Of a stretch of DNA of 64,000 nt, positions 20,323 to 30,505 are shown piece by piece. Position numbers and translations under genes: made by a program. Position 1 is the stretch's first letter. Every line of letters begins with the position of its first letter. This stretch comes from Sinomonas sp. P10A9 (GTDB lineage: Bacteria > Actinomycetota > Actinomycetes > Actinomycetales > Micrococcaceae): NCBI RefSeq assembly GCF_041022165.1, contig NZ_CP163302.1, positions 930,001-994,000 on the forward strand, read 5' to 3'. The notes below the pieces were generated by a model that did no database searches, was not told where the DNA came from, and saw only the letters and a list, made by a program, of their open reading frames with translations.

Positions 20323-22119
20323 ATGGCCGAGTCGGAGCACACATCGGAACCGGCGCCAGGAGGCGTGCCGGACGCGGACGGGTCCGACCCGCACGGGGAC
20401 ATCCCCGCCGGCGCGATCCCGCAGATCACCCCCGTCGCCTTCACGGACGCGCCAGCGGTTCCCCCTGGCCCGGCACCGGGCAGGGCGGCCGGGGGCACCC
20501 CCGGTGCAGGCACGCGCACGACGGCGGGCGGCCCGGCGCCGTCGTCCGCCTCGCCTTCCGTCGGGGTGCCGTCGGCAGACTCCGGCACGGCGCGCGCGGC
20601 GCGTACGGCCCCGCCCACGACACCCACGGCCACGCCCGCAGCCCAGACCGCGGCACCCGAGCCCGCCCGCGGCTCCGCGGTGCCGACGACCCAACCCATC
20701 ACAGCGTCCCAGATCCGCGCCAACGCGGCCGCCAAGCGCGTCCTGGCAAGGCTCATCCGCGGCGAAAACCCACCCACGGCACCCATGAGCATCGTGGACC
20801 GGCTCGCCGGAAGCCCGTACGCGAATCCCACCATCCCTGCCGCGCCGGACGAGTCGGTGCGGCGCACACTCGACTTCGCGCTCGAGCTCGCGGAGACGAT
20901 GTTCCGCTATGGTGCTGGCGCGCTCGAGGTCGAGACGTCGATGATCGCGGTGACCACGGCCCTCGGGCTGCGCCACGTCGATGTGGACATCACCAACCAG
21001 TCGGTCACGATCAACTACGCACCCAAGGAGGGCACGCCGAGCTCGCTCCTGCGCGTCGTGCGGTCGTGGACGTCGAACTACGCCGGCCTCGTGCTCGTGC
21101 ACCAGCTGGTCACCGAGATCGCCGCGGGCGGCGTCGGCCTCAACGAGGCGTCCCGGCGGCTCCAGGGCATCTCGCGGCGGGCCAAGCCGTTCCCCAAATG
21201 GGCCGTGACGGCCGCGTTCGGCGTGTTCGCAGCCGTCTTCGTGGGCGTGCTCGGGGGAGGGCAGCTGGCCTCCCTCATCGCCTTCGGCTCGAACCTGCTC
21301 GTTTCCCTCGTGGCGCGCGTGTTCGGCACGTGGCGTGTCCCGGACTTCTTCACCACGCTGGCCAGCTCGTTCCTCGTGACGATGATCGCGCTGCTCCTGT
21401 TCGCCGCGCAGCTCACCATCGCGCCCGCGATCGTCGTGGTGGGCGGGATCCTCCTGCTCCTGCCGACCGCAAGGCTCGTCTCCGCCACCCAGGATGCGAT
21501 CAACGGCTTCCCGGTCACGGCCGCAGGCCGATACCTCTCGGCGTTCCTGACGTTCGCGGCACTCGTGGCCGGCATCTCCGTCGCCACCGCGGCGGGCGAG
21601 ATGCTCGGGATCGAGCGCATCGACGTGACCGAGACCTTCCCGCCCGCCTACCCCTATGTGGTCGAGGTGCTCCTCATCGGCGCGGCGGTGGCCGCGATCG
21701 CCGTCACCGAGCAGACGTCGCGGCGGCTCGTCCTCCCGACGGCGGCGGTCGGCGTGGCGGGGTATCTGGCACTGACCGGGGCAGGGCTCATCGGTGTGGG
21801 CGACCGGCTCGCACCGGCGGTGAGCGCGGTGGTCATGGGGTTCCTCGCCCGGATTGTCGCGCTGCGGATGGGCGCGCCGCAGCTCGTCGTCGCGGTGCCT
21901 GCGGCGCTCATCCTGCTGCCCGGTCTGACGATCTTCCGGTCCATGTACATCGTGACGGTCGACGCCGCGCAGATTGCCGGGGGCGCCGGGGGCATGCTCA
22001 CGGCGATGGCCACGATCCTCGGCGCCGCGGCCGGGATCGTTCTCGGCGACAACCTCGCGCGCCCGTTCACGCGCAGCGCGACGTTCCTCGAACGACGCCG
22101 CCGGGCCCGGCGGCGCTGA
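20323..22119 (+). CDS. Threonine/serine exporter, ThrE family
   Basis: A 598-residue protein. Residues 1-165 are Pro/Ala/Gly-rich and probably disordered. From about residue 180 the ThrE N-domain (DUF1212) appears: LDFALELAETMFRYGAGALEVETSM, then the hydrophobic ThrE core to about 430. The second ThrE domain follows with further membrane spans, giving about ten in all. ThrE in Corynebacterium exports threonine and serine by proton exchange. The start ATG 20323 is 14 bases after the FemX stop, so it may be co-transcribed. Being near glyA and sdaA, serine export is plausible but inferred. Confidence 0.88.
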   Translation: MAESEHTSEPAPGGVPDADGSDPHGDIPAGAIPQITPVAFTDAPAVPPGPAPGRAAGGTPGAGTRTTAGGPAPSSASPSVGVPSADSGTARAARTAPPTTPTATPAAQTAAPEPARGSAVPTTQPITASQIRANAAAKRVLARLIRGENPPTAPMSIVDRLAGSPYANPTIPAAPDESVRRTLDFALELAETMFRYGAGALEVETSMIAVTTALGLRHVDVDITNQSVTINYAPKEGTPSSLLRVVRSWTSNYAGLVLVHQLVTEIAAGGVGLNEASRRLQGISRRAKPFPKWAVTAAFGVFAAVFVGVLGGGQLASLIAFGSNLLVSLVARVFGTWRVPDFFTTLASSFLVTMIALLLFAAQLTIAPAIVVVGGILLLLPTARLVSATQDAINGFPVTAAGRYLSAFLTFAALVAGISVATAAGEMLGIERIDVTETFPPAYPYVVEVLLIGAAVAAIAVTEQTSRRLVLPTAAVGVAGYLALTGAGLIGVGDRLAPAVSAVVMGFLARIVALRMGAPQLVVAVPAALILLPGLTIFRSMYIVTVDAAQIAGGAGGMLTAMATILGAAAGIVLGDNLARPFTRSATFLERRRRARRR

Positions 22120-22139
22120 CCGCTCGCCCCGGGAAGGGG

Positions 22140-23009
22140 CTAGATCTGGCCGACCGGGAGCTTCTTCTCGGCCTGGAACTGGTCCTCGGCGCGGCCGTGC
22201 GCCCAGTAGCCGGAAAGTGAGAGCTTCTCGCGGGGCACGCCGCGGGCCTTGAACACGGCCCTGAGCTCCTTCATCGCGCCGCGCTCGCCGTGGGCGAAGA
22301 CGTTGGGCGTTCCCGGGAGCCACTCCGCCTCGGACACGGCCTCGGCAAGGATGACCGTCTCGCCAGCAGGGTCGCCGTCGCGGGACAGCCACTGCACGTC
22401 GATGCCGACCGGCACGGTGAGGTCGAGGACATCGGTGCCCGAGCCGACCTCAAGGAACGCGATGCCGCGGGCTTGCGCCGGGAGGGCATCGATCGCCGCA
22501 GCGATGGCGGGGAGCGCGGACTCGTCGCCCGCGAACAGGTACCACTCGGCGTCGGAGGCGGGGGAGTAGGCGCCACCCGGCCCGCTGCACACGAGCCTGT
22601 CGCCCGGCTTCGCCGCGGCAGCCCAGGGCCCGGCGAGCCCCTCGTCGCCGTGCACCACGAAGTCGAGGGTGAGCTCCCGGGCCTCGGCGTCGAACGAGCG
22701 GACGGTGTAGGTGCGGGTCACGGGCCACTGCTCGCGCGGCAGCTGCTCCTTGAGGGCCACGAGGTCGACGGGCCCGTCGGGCCAAGCTCCGCCGGGAAGC
22801 TCGGTGGGGAAGGAGATCTTGACGTACTTGTCGGTGAATCCGTTGTCCTCGAACGCGTCGAATCCGGCGCCCCCCACGACCACCCGCACCATGTGCGCTC
22901 CGAGCTGTTCGGTGCGGACCACCACTAGATCGAGCGTCGGGCGGGGCTTCTTGGCCGGTCGCGGGGACGGGGTGGGAGCATCCGGGGCGCTCCCGGCGGG
23001 CGACGTCAT
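22140..23009 (-). CDS. Siderophore-interacting protein (FAD-dependent ferric reductase)
   Basis: A 289-residue flavoprotein of the SIP family. The FAD-binding beta-barrel contains VVVGGAGFDAF, YVKISFP, TRTYTVRSFD and LTLDFVVHG. The NAD(P)H-type C-terminal half has LFAGDESALPAIAAAIDALP, VFAHGERGAMKELRAVF and the terminal LSLSGYWAHGRAEDQFQAEK. It probably reduces ferric siderophores in the cytosol. The start is ATG 23009. It lies 53 bases downstream of ung on the same strand. No clear iron box is seen in front of it. Confidence 0.92.
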   Translation of the reverse strand: MTSPAGSAPDAPTPSPRPAKKPRPTLDLVVVRTEQLGAHMVRVVVGGAGFDAFEDNGFTDKYVKISFPTELPGGAWPDGPVDLVALKEQLPREQWPVTRTYTVRSFDAEARELTLDFVVHGDEGLAGPWAAAAKPGDRLVCSGPGGAYSPASDAEWYLFAGDESALPAIAAAIDALPAQARGIAFLEVGSGTDVLDLTVPVGIDVQWLSRDGDPAGETVILAEAVSEAEWLPGTPNVFAHGERGAMKELRAVFKARGVPREKLSLSGYWAHGRAEDQFQAEKKLPVGQI

Positions 23010-23062
23010 GCGCCCCAGACTATCGGGTCGGGGCGCGGTTTCGGCTTCGCTCACCCACTGGG

Positions 23063-23854
23063 TCAGACCCAGCGGACCGGGTCCGCGCCCTGGGCGGCGA
23101 GCAGCGCGTTGGCCCGGCTGAAGGGCCGCGATCCGAAGAAGCCCCGGGAAGCGCTCAGGGGAGACGGATGGGCGGAGGCGATGACTGGCGTCGTGCCCAG
23201 GAGCGGCGCGACCGACTGGGCGTCCTTGCCCCAGAGGATCGCCACGAGCGGCGCGCCGCGGCCCACGACGGCCCGCACGGCCGCGTCGGTGACCTCCTCC
23301 CAGCCGAGCCGGCGATGCGACCCTGCAGACCCGGCCCGCACAGACAGGACTCTGTTCAGGAGCAGCACTCCCTCGTCCGCCCACGGAGAGAGGTCGCCGT
23401 TGGCGGGGGCCGGGGCGCCGAGGTCAGAGACGAGCTCGCGGTAGATGTTCGCGAGGCTGCGGGGCAGGGGCCGCACCGAGGCGTCGCACGCGAACGAGAG
23501 CCCGATCGCGTGCCCGGGCGTCGGGTAGGGGTCCTGGCCGAGCAGGAGGACCTTGACCCCGCTCAGCGGGCGACTGAACGCCCGCAGAAGGCGGGATGGA
23601 GCGGGAAGGATTGCGACGCCGTCGTGCGCCTGGGCCGCGAGCGATCGCAGCGCGGCCCGCAGTGCCGACTCGCAGGGTGCGAGCGCCGGCGCCCACTCGG
23701 GGTGCACGAGGCTGGCGAGCGGCTCGCCGGCCATGGCGTCAAGCTCGCGGGCGCTGTCGTTGGGGGACACGGCGCACGACGCCGAGCGGTCGCCGCCCGC
23801 GGCCGCCTCGCCGCCGGGGGTGATCGGCAGGTCGAAGAGCGGTTCAGCGTCCAT
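23063..23854 (-). CDS. ung: Uracil-DNA glycosylase
   Basis: A 263-residue family-1 UDG that removes uracil from DNA. Motif A is [20 protein letters not shown], with the catalytic Asp near residue 108. The uracil-pocket segment [12 protein letters not shown] follows, then motif B ([21 protein letters not shown]) with the leucine loop. An N-terminal extension of about 45 residues is not part of the usual core. ATG 23854 is chosen; GTG 23857 is adjacent. It is divergent from the DUF3263 gene and may be co-transcribed with the downstream siderophore-interacting protein gene. Confidence 0.95.
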   Translation of the reverse strand: MDAEPLFDLPITPGGEAAAGGDRSASCAVSPNDSARELDAMAGEPLASLVHPEWAPALAPCESALRAALRSLAAQAHDGVAILPAPSRLLRAFSRPLSGVKVLLLGQDPYPTPGHAIGLSFACDASVRPLPRSLANIYRELVSDLGAPAPANGDLSPWADEGVLLLNRVLSVRAGSAGSHRRLGWEEVTDAAVRAVVGRGAPLVAILWGKDAQSVAPLLGTTPVIASAHPSPLSASRGFFGSRPFSRANALLAAQGADPVRWV

Positions 23855-23977
23855 CACGCAAGCCAGTGTGCCAGAAGCTCAGGCGGGAACAAGCAGCGCC
23901 TGCCGATACGGGGGAGATAGCGGCGGACATGCCCGGGAGAAATGACATCGCTGTAGTTCGGGCTTACGCTGGAGGGC

Positions 23978-24394
23978 ATGTCGGCAGCTGCACACCACGC
24001 CCACGCGCTCGATGAGGCTCGGCTCGATGACGCTCGGCTCGACGACGCTCGGCTCGACGATGCGCCGGAGACGTCGCGCTCCGCAGACGGCCTGAGCGAT
24101 GCCCTGAGCACGGATGCCCTGAAGGCTGAGGGCCTGAAGGCCGAGGGCCTGTCCGAGCGCGAAGTCCAGATGCTCGCGCTCGAGCGCGGGTGGTGGAAGT
24201 ACGCGGGGGCCAAGGAACAGGCGATCCGCGAGCTGTTCGATCTCTCCGCGACGCACTACTACCAGCTGCTCAACGCCCTGATCGATACCGAGGCGGCGCT
24301 GGCCCACGATCCGATGCTCGTGAAACGGTTGCGTAGACTGAGGACGTCGCGGCAGCGTGCGCGCACTGCCCGCCGACTCGGCGGAGGCGCATGA
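23978..24394 (+). CDS. DUF3263 helix-turn-helix protein with repeat-expanded N-terminus
   Basis: A 138-residue protein. The C-terminal 80 residues match DUF3263: LSEREVQMLALERGWWKYAG, AKEQAIRELFDLSATHYYQLLNALID and the basic KRLRRLRTSRQRARTARRLG end, which resembles a small sigma-region-4-like HTH. The first 60 residues are unusual, built from short repeats (LDDAR three times, LKAEG twice) encoded by 15-bp DNA repeats. The function of DUF3263 proteins is unknown, although they are widespread beside groEL and LytR_C genes in actinobacteria. The start ATG 23978 has GGAGGGC directly upstream. Confidence 0.85.
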   Translation: MSAAAHHAHALDEARLDDARLDDARLDDAPETSRSADGLSDALSTDALKAEGLKAEGLSEREVQMLALERGWWKYAGAKEQAIRELFDLSATHYYQLLNALIDTEAALAHDPMLVKRLRRLRTSRQRARTARRLGGGA

Positions 24395-24445
24395 CGCTGC
24401 GCGCCGTCCCCCCAGCCGGCCACCGACAAGGACCTTGACGCAGGC

Positions 24446-25063
24446 ATGAACACGTACTCCCGCGACGAATTCGATGCAATCCCCGAATCCCCCCGCAGAC
24501 AGGGCGTGCACCGGACGCGCGGCGAGACGAGCGTCGAGGGCGGCGGCCAGTCCGGGCGCGGCCTCCGCTGGATCCTCGCCGCCGGGCTCATCGCGCTGGT
24601 GATCGGCGCCCTGGCCTTCTTCGTGCTGCCCCGGCTCGGCCTCTCGGGCACGACTGCCGCGGCCTCGAGCTCCCAGAAGCCGACTTCCGGCGCCCCGAGC
24701 GCTGCGCCCTCCTCGTCGGCCCCCAGCCAAGCGGCGTCATCCGCCGCCCCGCCGCCGTCCGCGAAGACGACTGCGCCGCCAGCGGCGGACAAGACCCTCG
24801 AGGTCGGGGTCTACAACGCGACTGCGACTGGGGGGCTCGGCACGCGTGCGGCCACGGCGGCCCGTTCGGCCGGGTGGGCCGTCTCGACCGTCGGCAACTG
24901 GGGCGGTGCGCCTGTGAGCGCTTCGGTCGTGTACTACAAGACCGCCGCCCAGGCTGACTCTGCGAAGGCCCTCGCGGCGGACCTCGGCATCGCCACCGTC
25001 CAGGAGGCGCCGGCGCTCGGCCTCCCCCTCGCCGTCGTGGTCGGGCCGGGATTCGGCGGCTGA
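24446..25063 (+). CDS. LytR C-terminal domain membrane protein
   Basis: A 205-residue protein with a cytoplasmic N-terminus, one membrane span (about residues 40-62, WILAAGLIALVIGALAFFVL), a Ser/Ala/Pro linker (about 70-113) and a C-terminal LytR_C domain starting at LEVGVYNATATGGLG and including AGWAVSTVGNWGG and YYKTAAQADSAKALAADLG. LytR_C domains occur on cell-wall-associated proteins, but this gene lacks the LytR-CpsA-Psr catalytic domain, so it is not itself a wall-polymer ligase. Its stop overlaps the ATG of the next gene. Confidence 0.88.
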   Translation: MNTYSRDEFDAIPESPRRQGVHRTRGETSVEGGGQSGRGLRWILAAGLIALVIGALAFFVLPRLGLSGTTAAASSSQKPTSGAPSAAPSSSAPSQAASSAAPPPSAKTTAPPAADKTLEVGVYNATATGGLGTRAATAARSAGWAVSTVGNWGGAPVSASVVYYKTAAQADSAKALAADLGIATVQEAPALGLPLAVVVGPGFGG

Positions 25064-26304
25064 TGCAGGTGCGGGGGTCGCGACGGCTGCTGGGCGCGGT
25101 GGTGCTTGCGTCCGGGTTGGCCCTGACCTCCTGCACGGCCACCCCGGACGCGCGCAGCGCCACTCCCGCGGCGTCGGGCGACGGCGTGCTGCGCCTCGGC
25201 CTGCTGCTCGACTCGACGGGGGACTCGCAGTACCTCAACGATGCCCAGCGCGCCGCCGTTGTCCTCGCGGTCCAGCAGGCCAACGCCGCCGGTGGGTTCG
25301 CGGGCAAGCCCGTTGAGCTCCTGCCCGCGGAAATAGGAACCGACACGGCCACCGGTGCCCGAAACCTTGCCAAGGCCGGGGCGGACGCCGTGATCGGCAC
25401 GACCGACTCGAGCCGTGCACCGAAGGCCATCGACGTCCTCTCGACGGCGAAGATCCCGCTCATCTCGCCCGCCAACGCCTCCGCGGCGCTGAGCACCTAC
25501 CGCAGCGGCGGGTTCTACTTCCGCACGGCCGCCCCGGAGGGCGCGGAGGGTGCGGCGCTCATCGAGCTCGCCCGGCACTCGGGTGCGAAGAGCGTGGCGA
25601 TCCTGCGTCAGGCCGGTGGCAAGGCAGAGGCGGATGCTGCCTCCGCGTCCGCCCGGGCTGCGGGTCTCACGGAGTCGGGAAGCGCCGAGTTCACCGGGAC
25701 CGCAATCGGTTCTGCTGCCGCCGGGGCGAAGGGTGCCGACGCCGTCGTCGTCATCGCGCAGGGCGACGGCCAGCCGATCCTCGCAGCCGCGGCGGACGCG
25801 GGCATCGCCGGCAGCAAGCTCCTGCTCTCAAGCGGGCTCATCGGCCACTACGGTTCAACCCTCGCGAACCGGGCGCTCGAGGGTACCCGCGCGGTCGTGC
25901 CCGGCGTCTTCCCGACCCCCGAGTTCCAGTCCGCGCTCCTCGAGCATTCACCCGGCCTCAAGGACCTGACCTTCGCCGCCGAGGCGTACGACGCCGCGTC
26001 CCTCGCGGTCCTCGCGGCAGGCGAGGCGAAGGACGACGGCGGTGCCTCCATCGCGGCCAAGCTCACGGGCGTTTCGGGCGGGACCGTTCCCGGGCGAAAT
26101 CCGATGGAGGCCCGCGAGAAGTGCACAGGCCTTCCCGACTGCCTAGCGCGGCAGGCCCGCGGCGCGACCGTTGACTACGATGGGATGTCCGGCCCGATCG
26201 CGTTCGATTCCCACGGGGACATCACGACAGCGCGTTTCCTCGAGTTCGATTTCGGTGCTGACAACCAGCCGCACCGCGTCGGCGAGGTCACGGTCGCTCG
26301 ATAG
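25063..26304 (+). CDS. Lipoprotein, periplasmic-binding-protein type I (LivK-like)
   Basis: A 413-residue lipoprotein. The signal peptide ends in a lipobox (LALTSC, cysteine near residue 24). The mature part follows the branched-chain amino-acid-binding fold: LRLGLLLDSTGDSQYLND, VLAVQQANAAGG, ADAVIGTTDSSRA, ISPANASAALS, and the late FTGTAIGSAAAGAKGADAVVVIAQ and GLIGHYG. No permease or ATPase gene adjoins it, so its transport partner is elsewhere or it acts as a sensor. It overlaps the LytR_C gene by one base and lies just upstream of groEL. Confidence 0.85.
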   Translation: MQVRGSRRLLGAVVLASGLALTSCTATPDARSATPAASGDGVLRLGLLLDSTGDSQYLNDAQRAAVVLAVQQANAAGGFAGKPVELLPAEIGTDTATGARNLAKAGADAVIGTTDSSRAPKAIDVLSTAKIPLISPANASAALSTYRSGGFYFRTAAPEGAEGAALIELARHSGAKSVAILRQAGGKAEADAASASARAAGLTESGSAEFTGTAIGSAAAGAKGADAVVVIAQGDGQPILAAAADAGIAGSKLLLSSGLIGHYGSTLANRALEGTRAVVPGVFPTPEFQSALLEHSPGLKDLTFAAEAYDAASLAVLAAGEAKDDGGASIAAKLTGVSGGTVPGRNPMEAREKCTGLPDCLARQARGATVDYDGMSGPIAFDSHGDITTARFLEFDFGADNQPHRVGEVTVAR

Positions 26305-26326
26305 CGGCAGTCACTGGCCGCGAGAG

Positions 26327-26353
26327 CTTGCACTCGGGGTGGGCGAGTGCTAG
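26327..26353 (+). promoter_or_regulatory. CIRCE element 1 with groEL promoter
   Basis: CTTGCACTC (26327-26335), a 9-base spacer and GAGTGCTAG (26345-26353) form an HrcA-binding CIRCE element. The consensus is TTAGCACTC-N9-GAGTGCTAA. A promoter is embedded: -35 TTGCAC at 26328-26333, a 17-base spacer, and -10 TAGAAA at 26351-26356. Confidence 0.88.
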
Positions 26354-26361
26354 AAATTGAG

Positions 26362-26388
26362 TTAGCACTCCTGCGTTCAGACTGCTAA
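26362..26388 (+). promoter_or_regulatory. CIRCE element 2
   Basis: TTAGCACTC (26362-26370), a 9-base spacer and GACTGCTAA (26380-26388). The left arm is perfect and the right arm has one mismatch. It lies 35 bases after CIRCE 1 and starts at the expected transcription start, so HrcA could bind two operators side by side. Confidence 0.88.
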
Positions 26389-26460
26389 CAGCCGAGGCTG
26401 CGACCAGTTTGGCCAGGAGACAGGAACACCTCGCTGGGGTGAGGCGTCAGCGGTCCGTGA

Positions 26461-28173
<1,713 letters not shown>

Positions 28174-28252
28174 CCCCCATCACCCACTCGTTTCGGGTAC
28201 AGGTCTCGCGGCGCATCCGGCATATCGGGTACGCCGAGGGATCTGGGAATCA

Positions 28253-28291
28253 CGACGGCGGGGTCACCACTTCGGTGGGGCCCCGCCGTCG
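28253..28291 (+). terminator. groEL terminator hairpin
   Basis: An 11-bp stem (28253-28263 with 28281-28291, CGACGGCGGGG against CCCCGCCGTCG) has a further short pairing inside the loop (CACC with GGTG). It lies 80 bases after the groEL stop. The rest of 28174-28416 shows no gene. Confidence 0.8.
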
Positions 28292-28416
28292 GCGTTAACG
28301 AACGCCGCCGTTCAGGCACCCGGTTCAGGCACGATGCTGAGAGAGCCAGTGAGGCCTGGGTGGCTGCATCCCCAGAGTGCGCACCGTGCTGAGATGACCA
28401 CGCAATCGGATTCGGC

Positions 28417-28959
28417 TCAGCCGTGCAGGATCCGCTGGAACAGCCGGTGGTCCTGCCACTGTCCGGCGATGCGGAGGTACTGGGGCGCGATCCCATAGGG
28501 CACGAACCCGTTGCGCAGCAGGACGCGCTGGGACGCGGTGTTGTGCAGGAGGGTACCGGCCTCGATGCGGTGCAGCCCGAGCTCGCCCCTCGCGATCTCG
28601 ACGGCGGCCGCGACTGCACGGGTCATGATGCCTGCGCCGGTGTGGCTCCGCGCTATCCAGTATCCGAGGTTCGCGTTCTGGAACGGACCCCGGACGATTG
28701 ACGAGAGCGTCACCCGGCCGATCGCCCGCCCGTCCTCGATGAGGATGAGGGGCATCGCGGCACCGCGGGCCTCCTCCTCGAGGAGCCGCGCGACGGCTTG
28801 ACGCTGGCCTTCCTCGGTGAAGAAGGACTCGGGACGAACAGGCTCCCACGGCGCCAGATGGCTTCCGTTCTCTGCGAGGGCGCGGGCGAGCCCGGCAGCG
28901 TCGCCAGCCTCGAGGACCCGCAGCCGAACGGATGAGGTCAGCTGTCGTTCAGGGCTCAC
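28417..28959 (-). CDS. GNAT acetyltransferase, RimJ/RimL type
   Basis: A 180-residue acetyltransferase of the ribosomal-protein S5/S18-alanine type. It opens SSVRLRVLEAGDAAGLARALAEN, has the strand pair LILIEDGRAIGRVTLSSI, the FQNANLGYWIARSHTGAGIMTRAVAAAVEIA acetyl-CoA region (about residues 93-123), and the late HRIEAGTLLHNTASQRVLLRNGFV. The start is GTG 28959. It lies 12 bases downstream of the RNase HI gene on the same strand, so the two form an operon. The substrate is not determined. Confidence 0.9.
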   Translation of the reverse strand: MSPERQLTSSVRLRVLEAGDAAGLARALAENGSHLAPWEPVRPESFFTEEGQRQAVARLLEEEARGAAMPLILIEDGRAIGRVTLSSIVRGPFQNANLGYWIARSHTGAGIMTRAVAAAVEIARGELGLHRIEAGTLLHNTASQRVLLRNGFVPYGIAPQYLRIAGQWQDHRLFQRILHG

Positions 28960-28971
28960 CGCTGGGCGTCC

Positions 28972-29967
28972 TCAGGCCTCGGGGGTGCCTTGGTGGAAGC
29001 GAAGCCGCCAGCGGCTGTCCACGCGCTGCCACAGCGACGAGCGCAGGGCCGCTCCGGTGGAGCCGACGGTTCGGTAGAGGATCTGAAGCAGGTCGTCGGC
29101 GAGATGCGTTGCCTCGATGAGCTCGAAGCGGGCCTGCAGTTCTGGGCCCTGGACAAGCTCTTCGATGAGTTCCTCTCGGTCCCAGAGGCGTCCCGAGGCG
29201 CCGATCTCTCGATAGTCCGGGTGCAGGAGGTAGGCGAGCTGGCCGTAGTCGCTGCGTACTTGGGGGTCCAGCAGCTCCTGCTCGAGCTCGACGACGGCCT
29301 CCGCATCCCGCGAGCGCCGAGCGTGGGAGGCCTGGGCGTCTGCGGATTCGGGGGAGAGGTCGTCGAAGAGCCCTGCCTGCTCGACGGGAGGTGCGGTCTT
29401 GCGCGGCACCGCGGTCTCCGGAGGTGCGGTCTCTCGGGGTAGGGCCCCGCGGCGTGCCGTGGTCTCGCGAGTCTTGGGCACCGCGACGGCCCCGGCGCCG
29501 ACTCCCTGGAAACCCGGACCCTCCGCGGCGGCCCTGCCGGATTGGAACGCGATGGCCACGGCCCGGGCCTTGTCGTCGGCGGCCTCGTTGAGGGGGTGGC
29601 CGGCGTGACCCTTGACCCACTCGAATGCGTAGGTCCGCCCGGCAAGTTCCTGGTCGATCTGCAGGAGGAGGTCGACATTGAGCACCGGCTTGCCGTCGGC
29701 CTTCTTCCAGCCGCGACGCTTCCAGCCCGGCATCCACTTCGTGACGCAGTTGATCACGTACTGGCTGTCGCAGAGGATGAGCAGCGGTTCGTCAGCCATA
29801 TGGGCTGTGGAACGGAACAGGTCGAGGACGGCCATGAGTTCGCCCTGGTTGTTGGTGCCATGGGGCCAGCCGCCAGCGTGCCAGTGCTCGTCATCGACGT
29901 ACCAGGCCCAGCCTGCGGGTCCGGGGTTGCCGAGGGCGGATCCGTCTGCGGCGGCGGTAATGGTCAT
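28972..29967 (-). CDS. RNase HI fused to a C-terminal NTF2-like domain
   Basis: A 331-residue protein. Residues 1-150 are RNase HI, which cleaves the RNA strand of RNA-DNA hybrids. The acidic catalytic residues are visible in AAADGSALGNPGPAGW, NNQGELMAV, LILCDSQYVI and HPLNEAADDKA, with the WVKGHAGH loop. A linker rich in Arg/Pro/Glu (about 155-210) follows. The last 115 residues (VVELEQELLDPQVRSDYGQLAYLLHPDYREIG, LWDREELIEEL, WRLRFHQGTPEA) match the DUF4440/SnoaL-like NTF2 fold. RNase HI is normally about 150 residues, so the fusion is the notable feature. ATG 29967 starts the conserved MTITAAADGS. Confidence 0.9.
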   Translation of the reverse strand: MTITAAADGSALGNPGPAGWAWYVDDEHWHAGGWPHGTNNQGELMAVLDLFRSTAHMADEPLLILCDSQYVINCVTKWMPGWKRRGWKKADGKPVLNVDLLLQIDQELAGRTYAFEWVKGHAGHPLNEAADDKARAVAIAFQSGRAAAEGPGFQGVGAGAVAVPKTRETTARRGALPRETAPPETAVPRKTAPPVEQAGLFDDLSPESADAQASHARRSRDAEAVVELEQELLDPQVRSDYGQLAYLLHPDYREIGASGRLWDREELIEELVQGPELQARFELIEATHLADDLLQILYRTVGSTGAALRSSLWQRVDSRWRLRFHQGTPEA

Positions 29968-30011
29968 GGGTCCATCCTGCCAGAGCACACCGACGGTCTT
30001 CGGCCCGTGTA

Positions 30012-30056
30012 CTGCCCCGCAGCCCTGCCCAGCGTCAGGGCGGTGCTGCGGGGCAG
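30012..30056 (-). terminator. Terminator after the WXG100 gene
   Basis: A 12-bp perfect stem (CTGCCCCGCAGC, 30012-30023, with 30045-30056), with extra CCCTG/CAGGG pairing inside, lies between the WXG100 stop and the RNase HI start on the minus strand. Confidence 0.8.
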
Positions 30057-30088
30057 GGCTACCCGGATGGCCAGCCTGACTCCAGCGG

Positions 30089-30379
30089 TCAGCCCGCGAA
30101 GCGCTGGGCGTTGCTCGTCTCGATTTCGCCGTACGCGCTGCCGGCGTTCCGCAGTGCCGAGCCGATCTGGCCCAGCGAGGCCTCGACCTGTGCCTGAGTG
30201 CGCGCCCAGTCCGCGACGAGCGCCTGGAAGCTGTTCGAGGCGTGGCCCTCCCAGCTCGCGCGAAGCGTCTCGAGGTTGTTGCGCATGGCCTGGACTTCTG
30301 CGCGCACGCGCTCGGACGTTGCGAGCACTGCCTGTGCGCTCGAGTCGATTGCCTCGGTGTCGACCTTCATGATTGCCAT
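30089..30379 (-). CDS. WXG100 (ESAT-6-like) protein, orphan
   Basis: A 96-residue helical hairpin protein with the WXG motif (LRASWEGHASNSFQAL) at mid-length, between two amphipathic helices (AIDSSAQAVLATSERVRAEVQAMRNNLE and WARTQAQVEASLGQIGSALRNAGSAY). Such proteins are secreted by type VII secretion systems. No EccC-like ATPase or other T7SS gene is present in the window, so this is an orphan copy. The start ATG 30379 gives MAIMKVDTEAID. It has its own terminator and is separated from the histidine kinase by about 125 bases. Confidence 0.9.
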   Translation of the reverse strand: MAIMKVDTEAIDSSAQAVLATSERVRAEVQAMRNNLETLRASWEGHASNSFQALVADWARTQAQVEASLGQIGSALRNAGSAYGEIETSNAQRFAG

Positions 30380-30505
30380 GGTCCTCGTACCTTCCCTCGG
30401 GGTATCACGGCCGTTCTGTGCCGTCCCCTCGACCTTAGGAAAGCCGCGGTGCCCCCGCAGCAGGAGAGTTCCGTATGTGGATAACTGGCGAAGGCGAGTC
30501 CAGAG

